A DNA stretch of 38,179 nucleotides, taken from Marinitoga hydrogenitolerans DSM 16785. GTDB taxonomy: Bacteria; Thermotogota; Thermotogae; Petrotogales; Petrotogaceae. Both the position numbers and the translations under genes were made by a program. The notes below the pieces were generated by a model that made no database searches, was not told the origin of the DNA, and worked only from the letters and a program-made list of their open reading frames with translations. Shown here piece after piece: positions 8,462 to 17,284 of this stretch; the first letter of the stretch is position 1; each line of letters starts with the position of its first letter. Location of the stretch: assembly GCF_900129175.1 (NCBI RefSeq), contig NZ_FQUI01000019.1, positions 1-38,179 on the forward strand, read 5' to 3'.

Positions 8462-9214
8462 ATGTCAGGTCATAACAAGTGGGCGAATATAAAGCATAGA
8501 AAAGCAGCACAGGATGCAAAAAGATCAAAAATCTTTACAAAGCTTATTAGAGAATTAACAGTTGCAGCCAAAGAAGGTGGACCAGATCCGGAGTCAAATC
8601 CAAGGTTAAGAACAGCTATTGAAAAAGCTAAAGAAGCAAATATGCCAAAAGATAAAATAGAGGCATCAATAAAAAAAGGTGCTGGTGGAACAGAAGCTGA
8701 TTCATACGTTGAAATAATGTATGAGGGGTATGGACCAGCAGGAGTAGCAATAATTATGAGAGCCTTAACAGATAATAAAAATAGGGCGGCTCAGGAAGTG
8801 AGACATATTCTTTCTAAACATGGTGGAAGTTTAGCAGAAAGTGGAGCTGTTGCATGGAATTTTGAAAGAAAAGCTATGATTATAGTTCCTAAAAATGAAG
8901 TTGCAGATTTGGATGAATTCATGATGGTTGCCCTAGATGCAGGAGCTGAAGATGTAATTGAAGATGAAAATATTCAAGTTATAGCTTCGCCTGATGATAT
9001 GGTAAAAGTTAGAGATACTTTAAAGGATATGGGATATTCAGTGAAAGCAACCTTAACTTATATTCCTAAAACAACAGTTAAAGTGGTAGGATCAGATGCA
9101 GAAAAATTATTAAAATTATTAGATGCTTTAGAAGATAGTGATGATATTCAAGAAGTTTTTGCTAACTTCGAAATTGATGATGAAGAAATGGAAAGATTAG
9201 CACAAAACATGTGA
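8462..9214 (+). CDS. YebC/PmpR-family transcription-associated regulator
   Basis: A 250-residue YebC family protein, starting [21 protein letters not shown] as the family always does, with full length and the typical acidic end. YebC proteins are reported as DNA-binding regulators and, in some bacteria, as factors that relieve ribosome stalling. Which role applies here is not visible. AAAGGAGG lies upstream at good spacing. It follows the phosphatase by 21 bases and is closed by a strong terminator, so it ends the DUF2344-receiver-phosphatase unit. Confidence 0.95.
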   Translation: MSGHNKWANIKHRKAAQDAKRSKIFTKLIRELTVAAKEGGPDPESNPRLRTAIEKAKEANMPKDKIEASIKKGAGGTEADSYVEIMYEGYGPAGVAIIMRALTDNKNRAAQEVRHILSKHGGSLAESGAVAWNFERKAMIIVPKNEVADLDEFMMVALDAGAEDVIEDENIQVIASPDDMVKVRDTLKDMGYSVKATLTYIPKTTVKVVGSDAEKLLKLLDALEDSDDIQEVFANFEIDDEEMERLAQNM

Positions 9215-9219
9215 TTAAT

Positions 9220-9246
9220 AGGGGCAATTTGCCCCTTGTTTTTAAG
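9220..9246 (+). terminator. Terminator after yebC
   Basis: AGGGGCA (9220-9226) pairs with TGCCCCT (9230-9236) around a 3-base loop and is followed by TGTTTTT. This is a compact GC-rich intrinsic terminator in an otherwise AT-rich region. Confidence 0.85.
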
Positions 9247-9254
9247 GTGATTAA

Positions 9255-10037
9255 ATGAAAAAAATTTTTCTTGCTATAATAGTATTTTTATGTTTTAATG
9301 TTGAGTTGTTTTCGAATAATATGTTTTTAACTTATTCTAATAATGGAGAGATAAAGATAGATTATAATTTTGATTTTGAAGCGACTAATTTATATGTTGC
9401 TAATATTTCCTTTTATGCTCTGATGAAGACTTTAGATAAAGATTACATAAAAGTCTCTGGGATAAATGAAGTTTTAAATTACTTAAAATTTTTCCAACCA
9501 GGATTTAGCATAAATTACAGGTATAAGAATGATTCATTTAACGATCCTAATTATTTTTTATGGTCAAATGACTCATTTATAATTTCTTTTGAAAGAGTAT
9601 TTTTTGATTATCCGGTTTCATATATTGTATCAAATGGGATGATCGGTATTAATTTAAAAAATAGTTCTAATAATTATTTTTATTGGATTAATATGTATGA
9701 TTTTTCAGAAACTTCTTTAGGCTATTATTTTGGTAATAAATTAAAACTTGGCTTTTTCGTAGATACGTTAAATAAAAGTGATGATTACGGAGTTTTTATA
9801 GCGCTTTCAAATGTTGGTATATTAACTCTATCAAAAAATAAATTTTTTGTTGAAATATTAAATAAAAAAATTTATATGTATTTTGATTTTAAAAATGAAA
9901 TTAATTTAATAAGAAACGAATTTTTTAAGAGAGAAAAAAGTAAATTTGAATTTAATATACCCATAATAAGGGATGATATATATTTTGTACTAAATTCAAA
10001 TAGAGTATATGGAATAAAGTTTAATATAGAATTTTAG
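9255..10037 (+). CDS. Secreted beta-rich protein, candidate outer-membrane barrel
   Basis: Unrecognised protein of 260 residues. It begins with a clear signal peptide (MKKIFLAIIVFLCFNVELFS, cleavage near 20). The rest is rich in aromatic residues, Asn and Ser in alternating patterns typical of beta strands, with no long helix. It ends in YGIKFNIEF: a terminal Phe with aromatic or hydrophobic residues at every second position, like the beta-signal of outer-membrane barrels. Export to the outer envelope (the toga) is an inference. The ribosome binding site is AAGGTGA before the ATG at 9255. It sits between the yebC terminator and cheR, 11 bases before the cheR start. Confidence 0.65.
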   Translation: MKKIFLAIIVFLCFNVELFSNNMFLTYSNNGEIKIDYNFDFEATNLYVANISFYALMKTLDKDYIKVSGINEVLNYLKFFQPGFSINYRYKNDSFNDPNYFLWSNDSFIISFERVFFDYPVSYIVSNGMIGINLKNSSNNYFYWINMYDFSETSLGYYFGNKLKLGFFVDTLNKSDDYGVFIALSNVGILTLSKNKFFVEILNKKIYMYFDFKNEINLIRNEFFKREKSKFEFNIPIIRDDIYFVLNSNRVYGIKFNIEF

Positions 10038-10048
10038 GAGGAATGCTT

Positions 10049-10867
10049 ATGGATGAAAAAAGTTTATATTCATCACCATATGATGATGAAGAATATGTAT
10101 GGTTATTAGATAATATATCAAGGCATTTTCAGCTTGATTTAAGGGGTTATAAACAGCATAGAGTAAGAAGAAGAATAGATATGTTAATGAGAAAATACTC
10201 TTATAAAAGTTATAAAACGTATTTTGAAGATTTGAAAAAAAATGACAAATTATGGGATGAGTTTTTGGATAAATTGACAATTAACGTTACAGAATTCTTT
10301 AGAAATCCCGAAAAATGGAATTATTTAAAAAAGAATATTTTACCAAGGATTTTAAAAGAAAGTGGAACAAAGGCAAAGATATGGAGTGCCGGGTGTTCAA
10401 CAGGAGAAGAACCATATACGCATGCAATATTGCTTGAAGAGCTAAAAGCGCCCAAGAACATAAAAGTATTAGCTACAGATTTGGATAAATTTGTTATTCA
10501 AAAAGCAAAGAGGGGTATTTATTCAGAAAGATCTATGGTAAATGTTCCAGAAGAGTTAAAGAAAAAGTATTTTAGAAAAATAGACAATGAAACATATGAA
10601 GTATTATCTTTTATAAAAGCCAGAGTTGTATTTAAACAACATAATCTATTAATGGATCCATTTGAAAAAGATGTTGACTTAATTTCTTGTAGAAATGTTG
10701 TTATTTATTTTGATATGGATGCAAAAAATAATTTATATAAAAATTTTGCAGCCGCATTAAAAAAAGGTGGAGTATTATTTGTGGGTTCAACAGAAAGAAT
10801 TTTTAATTATCGAAATCTTGGATTAGAAGTTATTGAACCATTTTTTTATCAAAAAGTGAGTGATTAA
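10049..10867 (+). CDS. cheR: CheR-type protein-glutamate methyltransferase
   Basis: Chemotaxis methyltransferase that uses S-adenosylmethionine to methylate glutamates on chemoreceptors. Residues 15-75 form the N-terminal CheR helical domain. NVTEFFRNP (79-87), the SAM-binding AGCSTGEEPY (114-123), the CRNVVIYF stretch and the final VGSTERIF complete the fold at 272 residues. AGGAGG (10036-10041) is 7 bases from the ATG at 10049 but only 1 base from the ATG at 10043, so 10049 is the start. No receptor, CheA or CheB gene is nearby; it lies instead against lspA. Confidence 0.93.
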   Translation: MDEKSLYSSPYDDEEYVWLLDNISRHFQLDLRGYKQHRVRRRIDMLMRKYSYKSYKTYFEDLKKNDKLWDEFLDKLTINVTEFFRNPEKWNYLKKNILPRILKESGTKAKIWSAGCSTGEEPYTHAILLEELKAPKNIKVLATDLDKFVIQKAKRGIYSERSMVNVPEELKKKYFRKIDNETYEVLSFIKARVVFKQHNLLMDPFEKDVDLISCRNVVIYFDMDAKNNLYKNFAAALKKGGVLFVGSTERIFNYRNLGLEVIEPFFYQKVSD

Positions 10868-10868
10868 A

Positions 10869-11321
10869 TTGGACTGGTTAATACCTATTATTTTAGTGCT
10901 TGATCAAATTTCAAAAAAAATGGCACAAGAATATTTAGCAGGAAAGAATATTAACATTATAGGAGATTTCATATCCTTATCTTATGTAACCAATACAGGT
11001 ATTGCATTTGGAATGTTACAAGGATATTCATTTTTTCATGGTATTTTAGCTACAGTTGTGGTAACGATAATATATATATTTAGAAAAAATTATCTTAAAA
11101 ATAATAATTCTATATTATTTGACATATCCACTATTTTTATCATAGGTGGAGCATTGGGGAATATTTATGATAGAATTAGATTAAACTATGTAGTTGATAT
11201 GTTTAGCGTGAAATATTTTTCTGTATTTAATGTAGCGGATTCATTTGTAACTGTTGGAGGTATTCTTTTAGCTATTTATTATTGGAGAAGGAGTAAAGAT
11301 CCGTGGAAGAAAACTTTTTAG
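10869..11321 (+). CDS. lspA: Lipoprotein signal peptidase II
   Basis: This membrane aspartyl protease cuts the signal peptide from diacylated prolipoproteins. About 150 residues with four hydrophobic segments are present. The family motifs NTGIAFG, GGALGNIYDR followed by VVDMF, and FNVADSFVTVGG supply the two catalytic Asp residues (VVD and NVAD). The TTG at 10869 has GAGTGA 5 bases upstream. A GTG at 10860 is possible but has no proper ribosome binding site. The start lies 1 base past the cheR stop, and the end overlaps the next gene by 19 bases. Confidence 0.94.
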   Translation: MDWLIPIILVLDQISKKMAQEYLAGKNINIIGDFISLSYVTNTGIAFGMLQGYSFFHGILATVVVTIIYIFRKNYLKNNNSILFDISTIFIIGGALGNIYDRIRLNYVVDMFSVKYFSVFNVADSFVTVGGILLAIYYWRRSKDPWKKTF

Positions 11322-12226
11322 TAACAAGTAGAGAGAATGGTTGGAGATTAGATAAATTTGTAGTTGAAAAAGTTCCTGATTGGATTTCCAGAAATTATGT
11401 TCAAAAAGCTATAAAACACGGGCAGATAATAGTAAATGGTAACTTAAAAAAACCCTCTTATAAAGTTAAAAATAATGATATTGTATCGATTGAAGTTCCA
11501 GATAATCCACCAAAAATAGAAGTACTACCAGAAAAAATACCTTTAAATATTATCTATGAAGATAAAGATATTATTGTAGTAAATAAACCTCCTTTTATGA
11601 TAGTACATCCAGTTTTTAACAAAGTTACAGGGACATTAGTAAATGCATTATTATATCATTGTAAAGATTTACAGGGGATTGGTGGCGAAATTAGACCAGG
11701 AATAGTTCATAGATTAGATAAGAACACGTCAGGGGCTATTGTTGTAGCAAAAAATGATTTAGCCCATCAATCGTTAAGTAAACAATTCAAGAATAGAAAA
11801 ACTAAAAAAACATATATTGCATTGATTAAAGGAACTATGAAAAGAAAAAATGGTGAAATAAATGAACCAATAGGGCGACATCCACAAATTAGAATAAAAA
11901 TGGCTGTTGTGCCTGATGGAAAAGAATCTGTAACATTATATAAAATTATAAAAGAATTTGGAAATAAGGCATCTTTAGCCTGGATAAATTTAAAAACAGG
12001 AAGAACACATCAAATTAGAGTGCATTTTAAATATATGGGACATCCATTATTAGGAGATGAAGTTTATGGAAATCCAACTGAAGATTTTAAGTATGGCATT
12101 AGGAGACAGATGTTACATGCTTTAAAATTAGGGTTATATCATCCGAGAACAAATGAATGGAAAGAATTTGTGGCGCCATTACCCGAAGATTTTAAAGAGG
12201 CTATAATAAATTTGAATAATGAATAA
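11303..12226 (+). CDS. RluA-family pseudouridine synthase with S4 domain
   Basis: It isomerises uridines in rRNA to pseudouridine. An S4 RNA-binding domain (about 12-70) is followed by the RluA catalytic domain with HRLDKNTSG (136-144) and catalytic D139. The GRTHQIRVH motif is also present. At 307 residues with S4 it fits the RluC/RluD group; RluD is the likelier call, but the site cannot be read from sequence alone. The GTG start at 11303 has GGAG 9 bases upstream and overlaps the end of lspA. The lspA-rluD neighbourhood is common in bacteria. Confidence 0.93.
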   Translation: MEENFLVTSRENGWRLDKFVVEKVPDWISRNYVQKAIKHGQIIVNGNLKKPSYKVKNNDIVSIEVPDNPPKIEVLPEKIPLNIIYEDKDIIVVNKPPFMIVHPVFNKVTGTLVNALLYHCKDLQGIGGEIRPGIVHRLDKNTSGAIVVAKNDLAHQSLSKQFKNRKTKKTYIALIKGTMKRKNGEINEPIGRHPQIRIKMAVVPDGKESVTLYKIIKEFGNKASLAWINLKTGRTHQIRVHFKYMGHPLLGDEVYGNPTEDFKYGIRRQMLHALKLGLYHPRTNEWKEFVAPLPEDFKEAIINLNNE

Positions 12227-12319
12227 ACTAAAAGATTTGGAAAAAAATAACAGAAAATTAACATACTCTTGTTATATATTAAAAAATATTGTCGTAAAAT
12301 AAAGCGCGAGGTGTTTTTT

Positions 12320-12874
12320 ATGTTAAATGATAAATTGAGAGATACAAAGCTGATTTATGATATAGAAAAAATAGAAGAGAAAGAAACGTTTGCGTTTCAA
12401 CTATCTTGGAAAAAAATAGATACACCCGAAGGTATATTAGATTTTTTGTCTCCAATTGATGTAAAATTTGAAATAGAAAAAAATGATGAAGGTTTTGTAA
12501 TAAAAGGAACTGTTGAAACTAGTATAAAATTGATATGTTCTAGGTGTTTAAAAGAGTTTGAACAAAAAATAAATGGAGTAATTGAAGCATTTTATATTAA
12601 TGATAGCTTACAAGATTTATACACTAAAAGTGAAAAATTAGATTCTTTAGATAATATTATTTTCTTTTCAGAAAATAAAGTAGATATAACTGATAGAATT
12701 ATAGAATCAATTTTAATGGAGATTCCAGAAAAACCATTATGTAAAGAAGATTGTAAGGGCTTATGTCCAGTATGTGGTGAGGATTTAAATGAAAACCTTA
12801 ATCACAATCATGAAGAGGATTATGTAGATCCAAGATTTTCAAAATTATTGGAAATATTTAATGATGAAAAATAA
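12320..12874 (+). CDS. YceD/DUF177 family protein
   Basis: A 184-residue DUF177 protein, the family that sits before rpmF in most bacteria and is linked to 23S rRNA accumulation. It has a central SRCLKEFEQ motif and a Cys-rich tail (CKEDCKGLCPVCG) that probably binds zinc. The start is the ATG at 12320 behind GAGGTG; an in-frame ATG at 12269 would add 17 residues without a ribosome binding site. It is followed after 22 bases by rpmF, the standard order. Confidence 0.9.
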   Translation: MLNDKLRDTKLIYDIEKIEEKETFAFQLSWKKIDTPEGILDFLSPIDVKFEIEKNDEGFVIKGTVETSIKLICSRCLKEFEQKINGVIEAFYINDSLQDLYTKSEKLDSLDNIIFFSENKVDITDRIIESILMEIPEKPLCKEDCKGLCPVCGEDLNENLNHNHEEDYVDPRFSKLLEIFNDEK

Positions 12875-12896
12875 TAAATTTTTAGGAGGGATATAA

Positions 12897-13082
12897 ATGG
12901 CTGTACCTAAGCAAAAAACATCAAGAGCAAGAACACATAGAAGAAGAGCTGCAAATTTATACAAGGCAATTAAGGTTAATGTATCAAAATGTCCAAATTG
13001 TGGAGAACCAAAACTCCCCCATAGAGTTTGTTTAAATTGTGGTTACTATAATGGAAAACAAATATTGGAAATAGGAGAATAA
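12897..13082 (+). CDS. rpmF: 50S ribosomal protein L32
   Basis: A 61-residue ribosomal protein of the large subunit. It has the classic start MAVPKQKTSRARTHRRRA and a zinc ribbon of two CxxC pairs (CPNC and CLNC). AGGAGGGA lies 8 bases before the ATG. It ends 2 bases before plsX, as in many bacteria where yceD-rpmF-plsX form one unit. Confidence 0.98.
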   Translation: MAVPKQKTSRARTHRRRAANLYKAIKVNVSKCPNCGEPKLPHRVCLNCGYYNGKQILEIGE

Positions 13083-13084
13083 TA

Positions 13085-14077
13085 ATGTCCGAAAAACCCA
13101 AAATAGGCTTAGACTTATTTGGTGGAGATAACGCGCCCAATTCAAATTTAGAGGGCGCGATTTTTGCTTTAAAAAATGGTTATATTGATGAGTTATACTT
13201 AATTGGGGGAGAAGAATCTTTAAAAAACGATTTACCTAAAGAAATACGATCTAGAATTAAGTTAATTAAAGCGGAAAATATAGTCGATAATCATACAAAA
13301 CCAACAGAAGTACTAAAATTAAAAAAAAGTTCAATTTATATTGGAAATGAAATGATGAAAAAAGGTGAATTAGATGCTTTTGTAAGTGCAGGAAATACAG
13401 GAGCTTTACTTGCAGCTGGGACGTTTATTACAGGTAGGATTTCTGGAATAGATAGACCGGCATTGGTAATACCATTACCAGGAAAAGGTGGAAAACCAAG
13501 AATTTTAGTAGATGGTGGGGCTAATGCAGAATTAAAACCGGCACATTTTATATCTTTAGCAAAAGAAGGTGTAGCTTTTGCTAAATTTTTAGGGATAAAA
13601 GAGCCTAAGGTTCATATATTGAATATAGGTACTGAAGAGAGCAAAGGCACAAAGCTTGTTAAAGAAGCAGCAGAATATCTTAAAAGCGATCCGAAGATTA
13701 ATTATATAGGTTTTGTTGAAGGAAGAGACATTTTTGAAAAAGAAATAGATGTAATTGTCACCGATGGTTTTACCGGTAATAATATGTTAAAGACAATTGA
13801 AGGAACAGCTTATTATATACTTTCAGAATTGAAAGAAAAAATTTCAAATGGTGGATTACTGGTCAAATTAGGAGCTCTTTTAATGAAAAAATCATTAAAA
13901 GGGCTGAAGTCTAGTTTAGATTATAGACAATATGGTGGGACCTTCTTTTTAGGAATAAATGGGATTTTAGTTAAGGCGCACGGTTCTTCTGATAGCGAAG
14001 CAATTGCAAATGCGCTATCTGTTGCTAATAAAGCAGTGAAGGAGAATATTGTGGATAAAATAAAAGAAATGTTGTAG
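13085..14077 (+). CDS. plsX: Phosphate acyltransferase PlsX
   Basis: PlsX converts acyl-ACP to acyl-phosphate, the first step of bacterial phospholipid synthesis, at the membrane surface. The 330 residues carry the family start IGLDLFGGDNAP, then SAGNTGALLAAG, a DGGANAE stretch and VTDGFTGNN. The ribosome binding site GGAG overlaps the end of rpmF. Unlike many bacteria, no fab genes follow; glmS comes next after 12 bases. Confidence 0.97.
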   Translation: MSEKPKIGLDLFGGDNAPNSNLEGAIFALKNGYIDELYLIGGEESLKNDLPKEIRSRIKLIKAENIVDNHTKPTEVLKLKKSSIYIGNEMMKKGELDAFVSAGNTGALLAAGTFITGRISGIDRPALVIPLPGKGGKPRILVDGGANAELKPAHFISLAKEGVAFAKFLGIKEPKVHILNIGTEESKGTKLVKEAAEYLKSDPKINYIGFVEGRDIFEKEIDVIVTDGFTGNNMLKTIEGTAYYILSELKEKISNGGLLVKLGALLMKKSLKGLKSSLDYRQYGGTFFLGINGILVKAHGSSDSEAIANALSVANKAVKENIVDKIKEML

Positions 14078-14089
14078 GAGGTAATTTTA

Positions 14090-15916
14090 ATGTGTGGAAT
14101 TGTGGGATTAGTTGGGAAAAAAGAAGTAAAAATAAACGATATAATAGATGGATTAAAAAAATTAGAATATAGAGGATATGATTCAGCTGGTATAGCTTTT
14201 TCACAAAATTCTCATATAGAATTAATAAAAGCAACTGGTAAAATATCAAATTTAAAAGAAGCGTTAAAAGAAGAAATTAATACATATGTAGATATAGGAA
14301 TTGCTCATACAAGATGGGCAACTCATGGTGGAGTGACAAATTTAAATGCACATCCACATACAGACTGTACAGGTAAAATAGCATTAGTGCATAATGGTAT
14401 TATAGAAAACTTTCAAGAATTAAGAAAAGAATTAAAAGAAAAAGGTCATACCTTTAAATCCGAAACAGATACAGAGGTAATAGCTCATTTAATTGAAGAA
14501 TATTATGATGGCAATTTGTTTCAGGCAGTATTAAGAGCGATAAAGCGATTAGATGGGGCTTATGCTATAGGAGTTATGCAAACAGATGAAAAAAAGATAG
14601 TATCTGTTAGAAAAGGAAGCCCGTTGGTGGTAGCATATAGTGAAGATTTTGCATTATTAGCTTCTGATATAACCCCTATAATAAAATATACAAAAGATGT
14701 GTATTTTATGAATGATAATGAAATAGCAGTATTAAATCCAGGCAATATAGAATTTTTTGATATAAATGGTGAAAAGATAGAAAAAAAATCAACACATATT
14801 GATTGGGATGAACAAGCAGCAGAAAAAGGCGGATATGATCATTTTATGTTGAAAGAGATGAACGAACAGCCAGAAGCACTAAAAGCAGCAATAACAGGAA
14901 GAATAAAAAATGGGAAGTCTATATTATCTGAAATAAACAATCTCAAAGAATTTATAACTGAGAAATTAAGGAAGATATTTGTAGTAGCCTGTGGAACCAG
15001 TTATCATGCGGGATTAACATTTAAATATTTTATGAATAGATATTCAAAAATAGGTGTTGATATTGAGGTAGCATCAGAATTTAGATATATGAATCCACAT
15101 GTTGATGAAAATACATTAGTGTTAGCTATATCCCAATCTGGCGAAACAATAGATACATTGGAAGGAATAAGAATTGCAAAGGAAAAAGGAGCAAAAGTAA
15201 TAACGATAAGTAATGTGTTTGGTTCAACTATCCCAAGGGAATCACATGGTGCAATATACATGAATACAGGTCCAGAAATAGGTGTTGCTGCAACTAAAAC
15301 ATATACAGCACAAATAGCTATTTTGTATGCATTAGGTGCAAAAATAATAGAATTAACTCAAGGCTCAAATGATGAGATAAGAGATATATTAAAAGGTATT
15401 GAAGAAATGCCAGAAGTTTATAAAAAAGTATTAAAACTGAATGAAAGAATAAAAGAGTTAGCCAGAGAATATGTTAAATTTCAACATATGATGTATATAG
15501 GAAGAGGTTTTGGATATCCAACAGCATTAGAAGGGGCGTTAAAATTAAAAGAAATAAGTTATATTCATGCTGCAGGATATCAGGCAGGGGAGTTAAAACA
15601 TGGCCCAATAGCCTTATTAGATGAACAATTTCCAGTATTTGCGATAATACCAAAAGACTCATTATATGAAAAGATGAAATCAAATTTAATGGAATCTAAA
15701 GCAAGAAATGCTAATATAATAGCAATAACGACTGAAAATAATAATGAAATAAGTCAATTAACTGATGAATATATTTGTGTTCCGCAGGTACATGAAGCGT
15801 TATATCCTTTGGCTATGGCGCCTGTTATTCAATTATTTGCGTATAATGTAGCGATATTAAGAAAACTTGATCCGGATAAGCCGAGAAATTTGGCGAAAAG
15901 TGTTACAGTAGAGTAA
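14090..15916 (+). CDS. glmS: Glutamine-fructose-6-phosphate aminotransferase
   Basis: This enzyme makes glucosamine-6-phosphate from fructose-6-phosphate and glutamine, the entry to peptidoglycan precursors. Of 608 residues, the N-terminal glutaminase starts at Cys2 (MCGIVGLVG) after Met removal and contains HTRWATHG and the NGIIENF stretch. Two SIS sugar-isomerase domains follow, and the end KSVTVE is the usual family terminus. AGGAGG precedes the ATG. No glmS ribozyme is visible in the short 12-base gap. Confidence 0.98.
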   Translation: MCGIVGLVGKKEVKINDIIDGLKKLEYRGYDSAGIAFSQNSHIELIKATGKISNLKEALKEEINTYVDIGIAHTRWATHGGVTNLNAHPHTDCTGKIALVHNGIIENFQELRKELKEKGHTFKSETDTEVIAHLIEEYYDGNLFQAVLRAIKRLDGAYAIGVMQTDEKKIVSVRKGSPLVVAYSEDFALLASDITPIIKYTKDVYFMNDNEIAVLNPGNIEFFDINGEKIEKKSTHIDWDEQAAEKGGYDHFMLKEMNEQPEALKAAITGRIKNGKSILSEINNLKEFITEKLRKIFVVACGTSYHAGLTFKYFMNRYSKIGVDIEVASEFRYMNPHVDENTLVLAISQSGETIDTLEGIRIAKEKGAKVITISNVFGSTIPRESHGAIYMNTGPEIGVAATKTYTAQIAILYALGAKIIELTQGSNDEIRDILKGIEEMPEVYKKVLKLNERIKELAREYVKFQHMMYIGRGFGYPTALEGALKLKEISYIHAAGYQAGELKHGPIALLDEQFPVFAIIPKDSLYEKMKSNLMESKARNANIIAITTENNNEISQLTDEYICVPQVHEALYPLAMAPVIQLFAYNVAILRKLDPDKPRNLAKSVTVE

Positions 15917-15931
15917 TGGAGGTGAAAATTA

Positions 15932-16291
15932 GTGAAGTTAAAATCAGAAGAGGAGATTTTTGAATTAACAAAAGAAATTGTTAAAATATTGGATGAAAAA
16001 GATGCTATAAATATAAAAGTATTGAATATGAAAAATTCTCCATTGATAGTTGACTATTTTGTAATAGCTACAGGTAATTCCGAAACACATTTGAATGCAT
16101 TGAAAGATGCAGTTATTGAAAAATTTAAAGAAAAAAATCATAAACTCTTATATTTTGATAAAGATAGAGGATATGAATGGCTAATTGTAGATGGAGGAAG
16201 TATAGTAGTTCATATTTTTACTGAAAATGCAAGAGAATTTTATGATTTAGAAGGATTATGGAGCGAAGCAGAAAAAATTGATATTCAATAA
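15932..16291 (+). CDS. rsfS: Ribosomal silencing factor RsfS
   Basis: RsfS (Iojap family) binds ribosomal protein L14 and blocks joining of the subunits under starvation. The 119 residues include KNSPLIVDYFVIATGNSETH and the conserved GYEWLIVDGGSIVVHIF. GTG start at 15932 behind GGAGGTG. The last 18 bases of the gene, including its stop, are duplicated directly downstream (16275-16310). Confidence 0.96.
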   Translation: MKLKSEEEIFELTKEIVKILDEKDAINIKVLNMKNSPLIVDYFVIATGNSETHLNALKDAVIEKFKEKNHKLLYFDKDRGYEWLIVDGGSIVVHIFTENAREFYDLEGLWSEAEKIDIQ

Positions 16292-16310
16292 TAAATTGAT
16301 ATTCAATAAT
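16275..16310. repeat. Perfect 18-bp tandem duplication at the rsfS stop
   Basis: AAATTGATATTCAATAAT occurs at 16275-16292 and again at 16293-16310 without a mismatch. The first copy covers the last codons and stop of rsfS; the second lies in the rpsB leader. Each copy contains TTGATA, similar to a -35 box. Confidence 0.9.
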
Positions 16311-16315
16311 AATAA

Positions 16316-16383
16316 TCTCTCACATCGTTATGCAGTTTCCTCGGTGCCTAAAATTAGGTCGGAAACGTAGTGCGATGGAGGGA
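16316..16383 (+). ncRNA. Structured leader of rpsB, candidate autoregulatory element
   Basis: A three-tier hairpin can be drawn. The outer stem runs from TCTCT-C-(A)-CATCG (16316-16327) to CGATGGAGGGA (16373-16383), with one bulged A at 16322. The middle stem is GTTTCC (16335-16340) with GGAAAC (16361-16366). The inner stem is CCTA (16347-16350) with TAGG (16355-16358). Two asymmetric internal loops lie between the stems. It sits 26 bases before the rpsB start, outside any gene. A cis element bound by ribosomal protein S2 is the natural reading, but this is inferred from position and structure. Confidence 0.65.
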
Positions 16384-16408
16384 AAACCAAAAACTCGGAG
16401 GTGTTTGT

Positions 16409-17206
16409 ATGTCAGTTATTAGTATGAAACAACTTTTAGAAGCAGGTGTTCACTTTGGACATAGAACTAGAAGATGGAATCCAAAGATGAAACCTTATAT
16501 TTTCACAGAAAGAAAAGGTATTTATATTATCGATTTACAAAAGTCTTTAAAAGCTGTTGAAGAAGCATATGAGTTTGTTAGAGAACAGGCAGCAGAGGGA
16601 AAAGTTATTTTATTTGTTGGTACAAAAAAGCAAGCCCAACAAATTATGGCTGAAGAGGCAAAAAGAGCTGGAGCATATTATGTAAACAACAGATGGTTAG
16701 GCGGATTATTGACAAATTTCCCAACTATCAAAAAGAGAATTAAAAAATTGGAAGAGTTGGATGAATTTGTAAATTCTGAAGAATTTGAAAAATTACCTAA
16801 AAAAGAACAAAGCAAAATAAAAAAAGTTTATGAAAAATTAGATAAAAACCTTGGTGGATTAAGAGGAATGAAAAAAATTCCAGATTTATTATTTTTAGTT
16901 GATCCAAGAAAAGAACAAATAGCTGTAGCTGAAGCAAATATGTTGGGATTACCTGTAATCGCTTTAGTAGATACAAATTGTGATCCCGATCCAATAGACA
17001 TAGTAATTCCTGGTAATGACGATGCTATTAGAGCTATAAAATTAATTACTTCAAAAATAGCTGATGCATATATCGAAGGTAGAGAAGGAAGAATGGGTGA
17101 AGAAGAAGTAGTAGAAGAAGAAGTAGTAGATGCTGTAGAAGAAGTAACAAAAGCAAAGGTTGAAGCTGAGGAAAAGTATGGTGAGGTTGTAGAAGAAGAA
17201 GAATAA
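16409..17206 (+). CDS. rpsB: 30S ribosomal protein S2
   Basis: Small-subunit protein of 265 residues from the ATG at 16409, with GGAGGTG 5 bases upstream. Family marks are [28 protein letters not shown] and [12 protein letters not shown], with [13 protein letters not shown] and [11 protein letters not shown] later. The last 35 residues are an acidic low-complexity tail of Glu and Val repeats (EEVVEEEVV). The usual partner tsf (EF-Ts) is absent; a terminator and miaB follow instead. Confidence 0.98.
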   Translation: MSVISMKQLLEAGVHFGHRTRRWNPKMKPYIFTERKGIYIIDLQKSLKAVEEAYEFVREQAAEGKVILFVGTKKQAQQIMAEEAKRAGAYYVNNRWLGGLLTNFPTIKKRIKKLEELDEFVNSEEFEKLPKKEQSKIKKVYEKLDKNLGGLRGMKKIPDLLFLVDPRKEQIAVAEANMLGLPVIALVDTNCDPDPIDIVIPGNDDAIRAIKLITSKIADAYIEGREGRMGEEEVVEEEVVDAVEEVTKAKVEAEEKYGEVVEEEE

Positions 17207-17222
17207 AAAATAATAAAAAATT

Positions 17223-17250
17223 AATCCCGGGAATTACCCGGGATTTTATT
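17223..17250 (+). terminator. Terminator after rpsB
   Basis: AATCCCGGG (17223-17231) pairs with CCCGGGATT (17237-17245) around a 5-base loop, followed by TTATTAA. A strong GC core makes this a clear end to the rpsB transcript. Confidence 0.85.
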
Positions 17251-17284
17251 AATATATATATTATGAATATCAGGAGGTGTGAGT

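Noticed and set aside
14078-14089. glmS ribozyme before glmS
   Set aside because: The gap before glmS is only 12 bases, far too short for the ribozyme.
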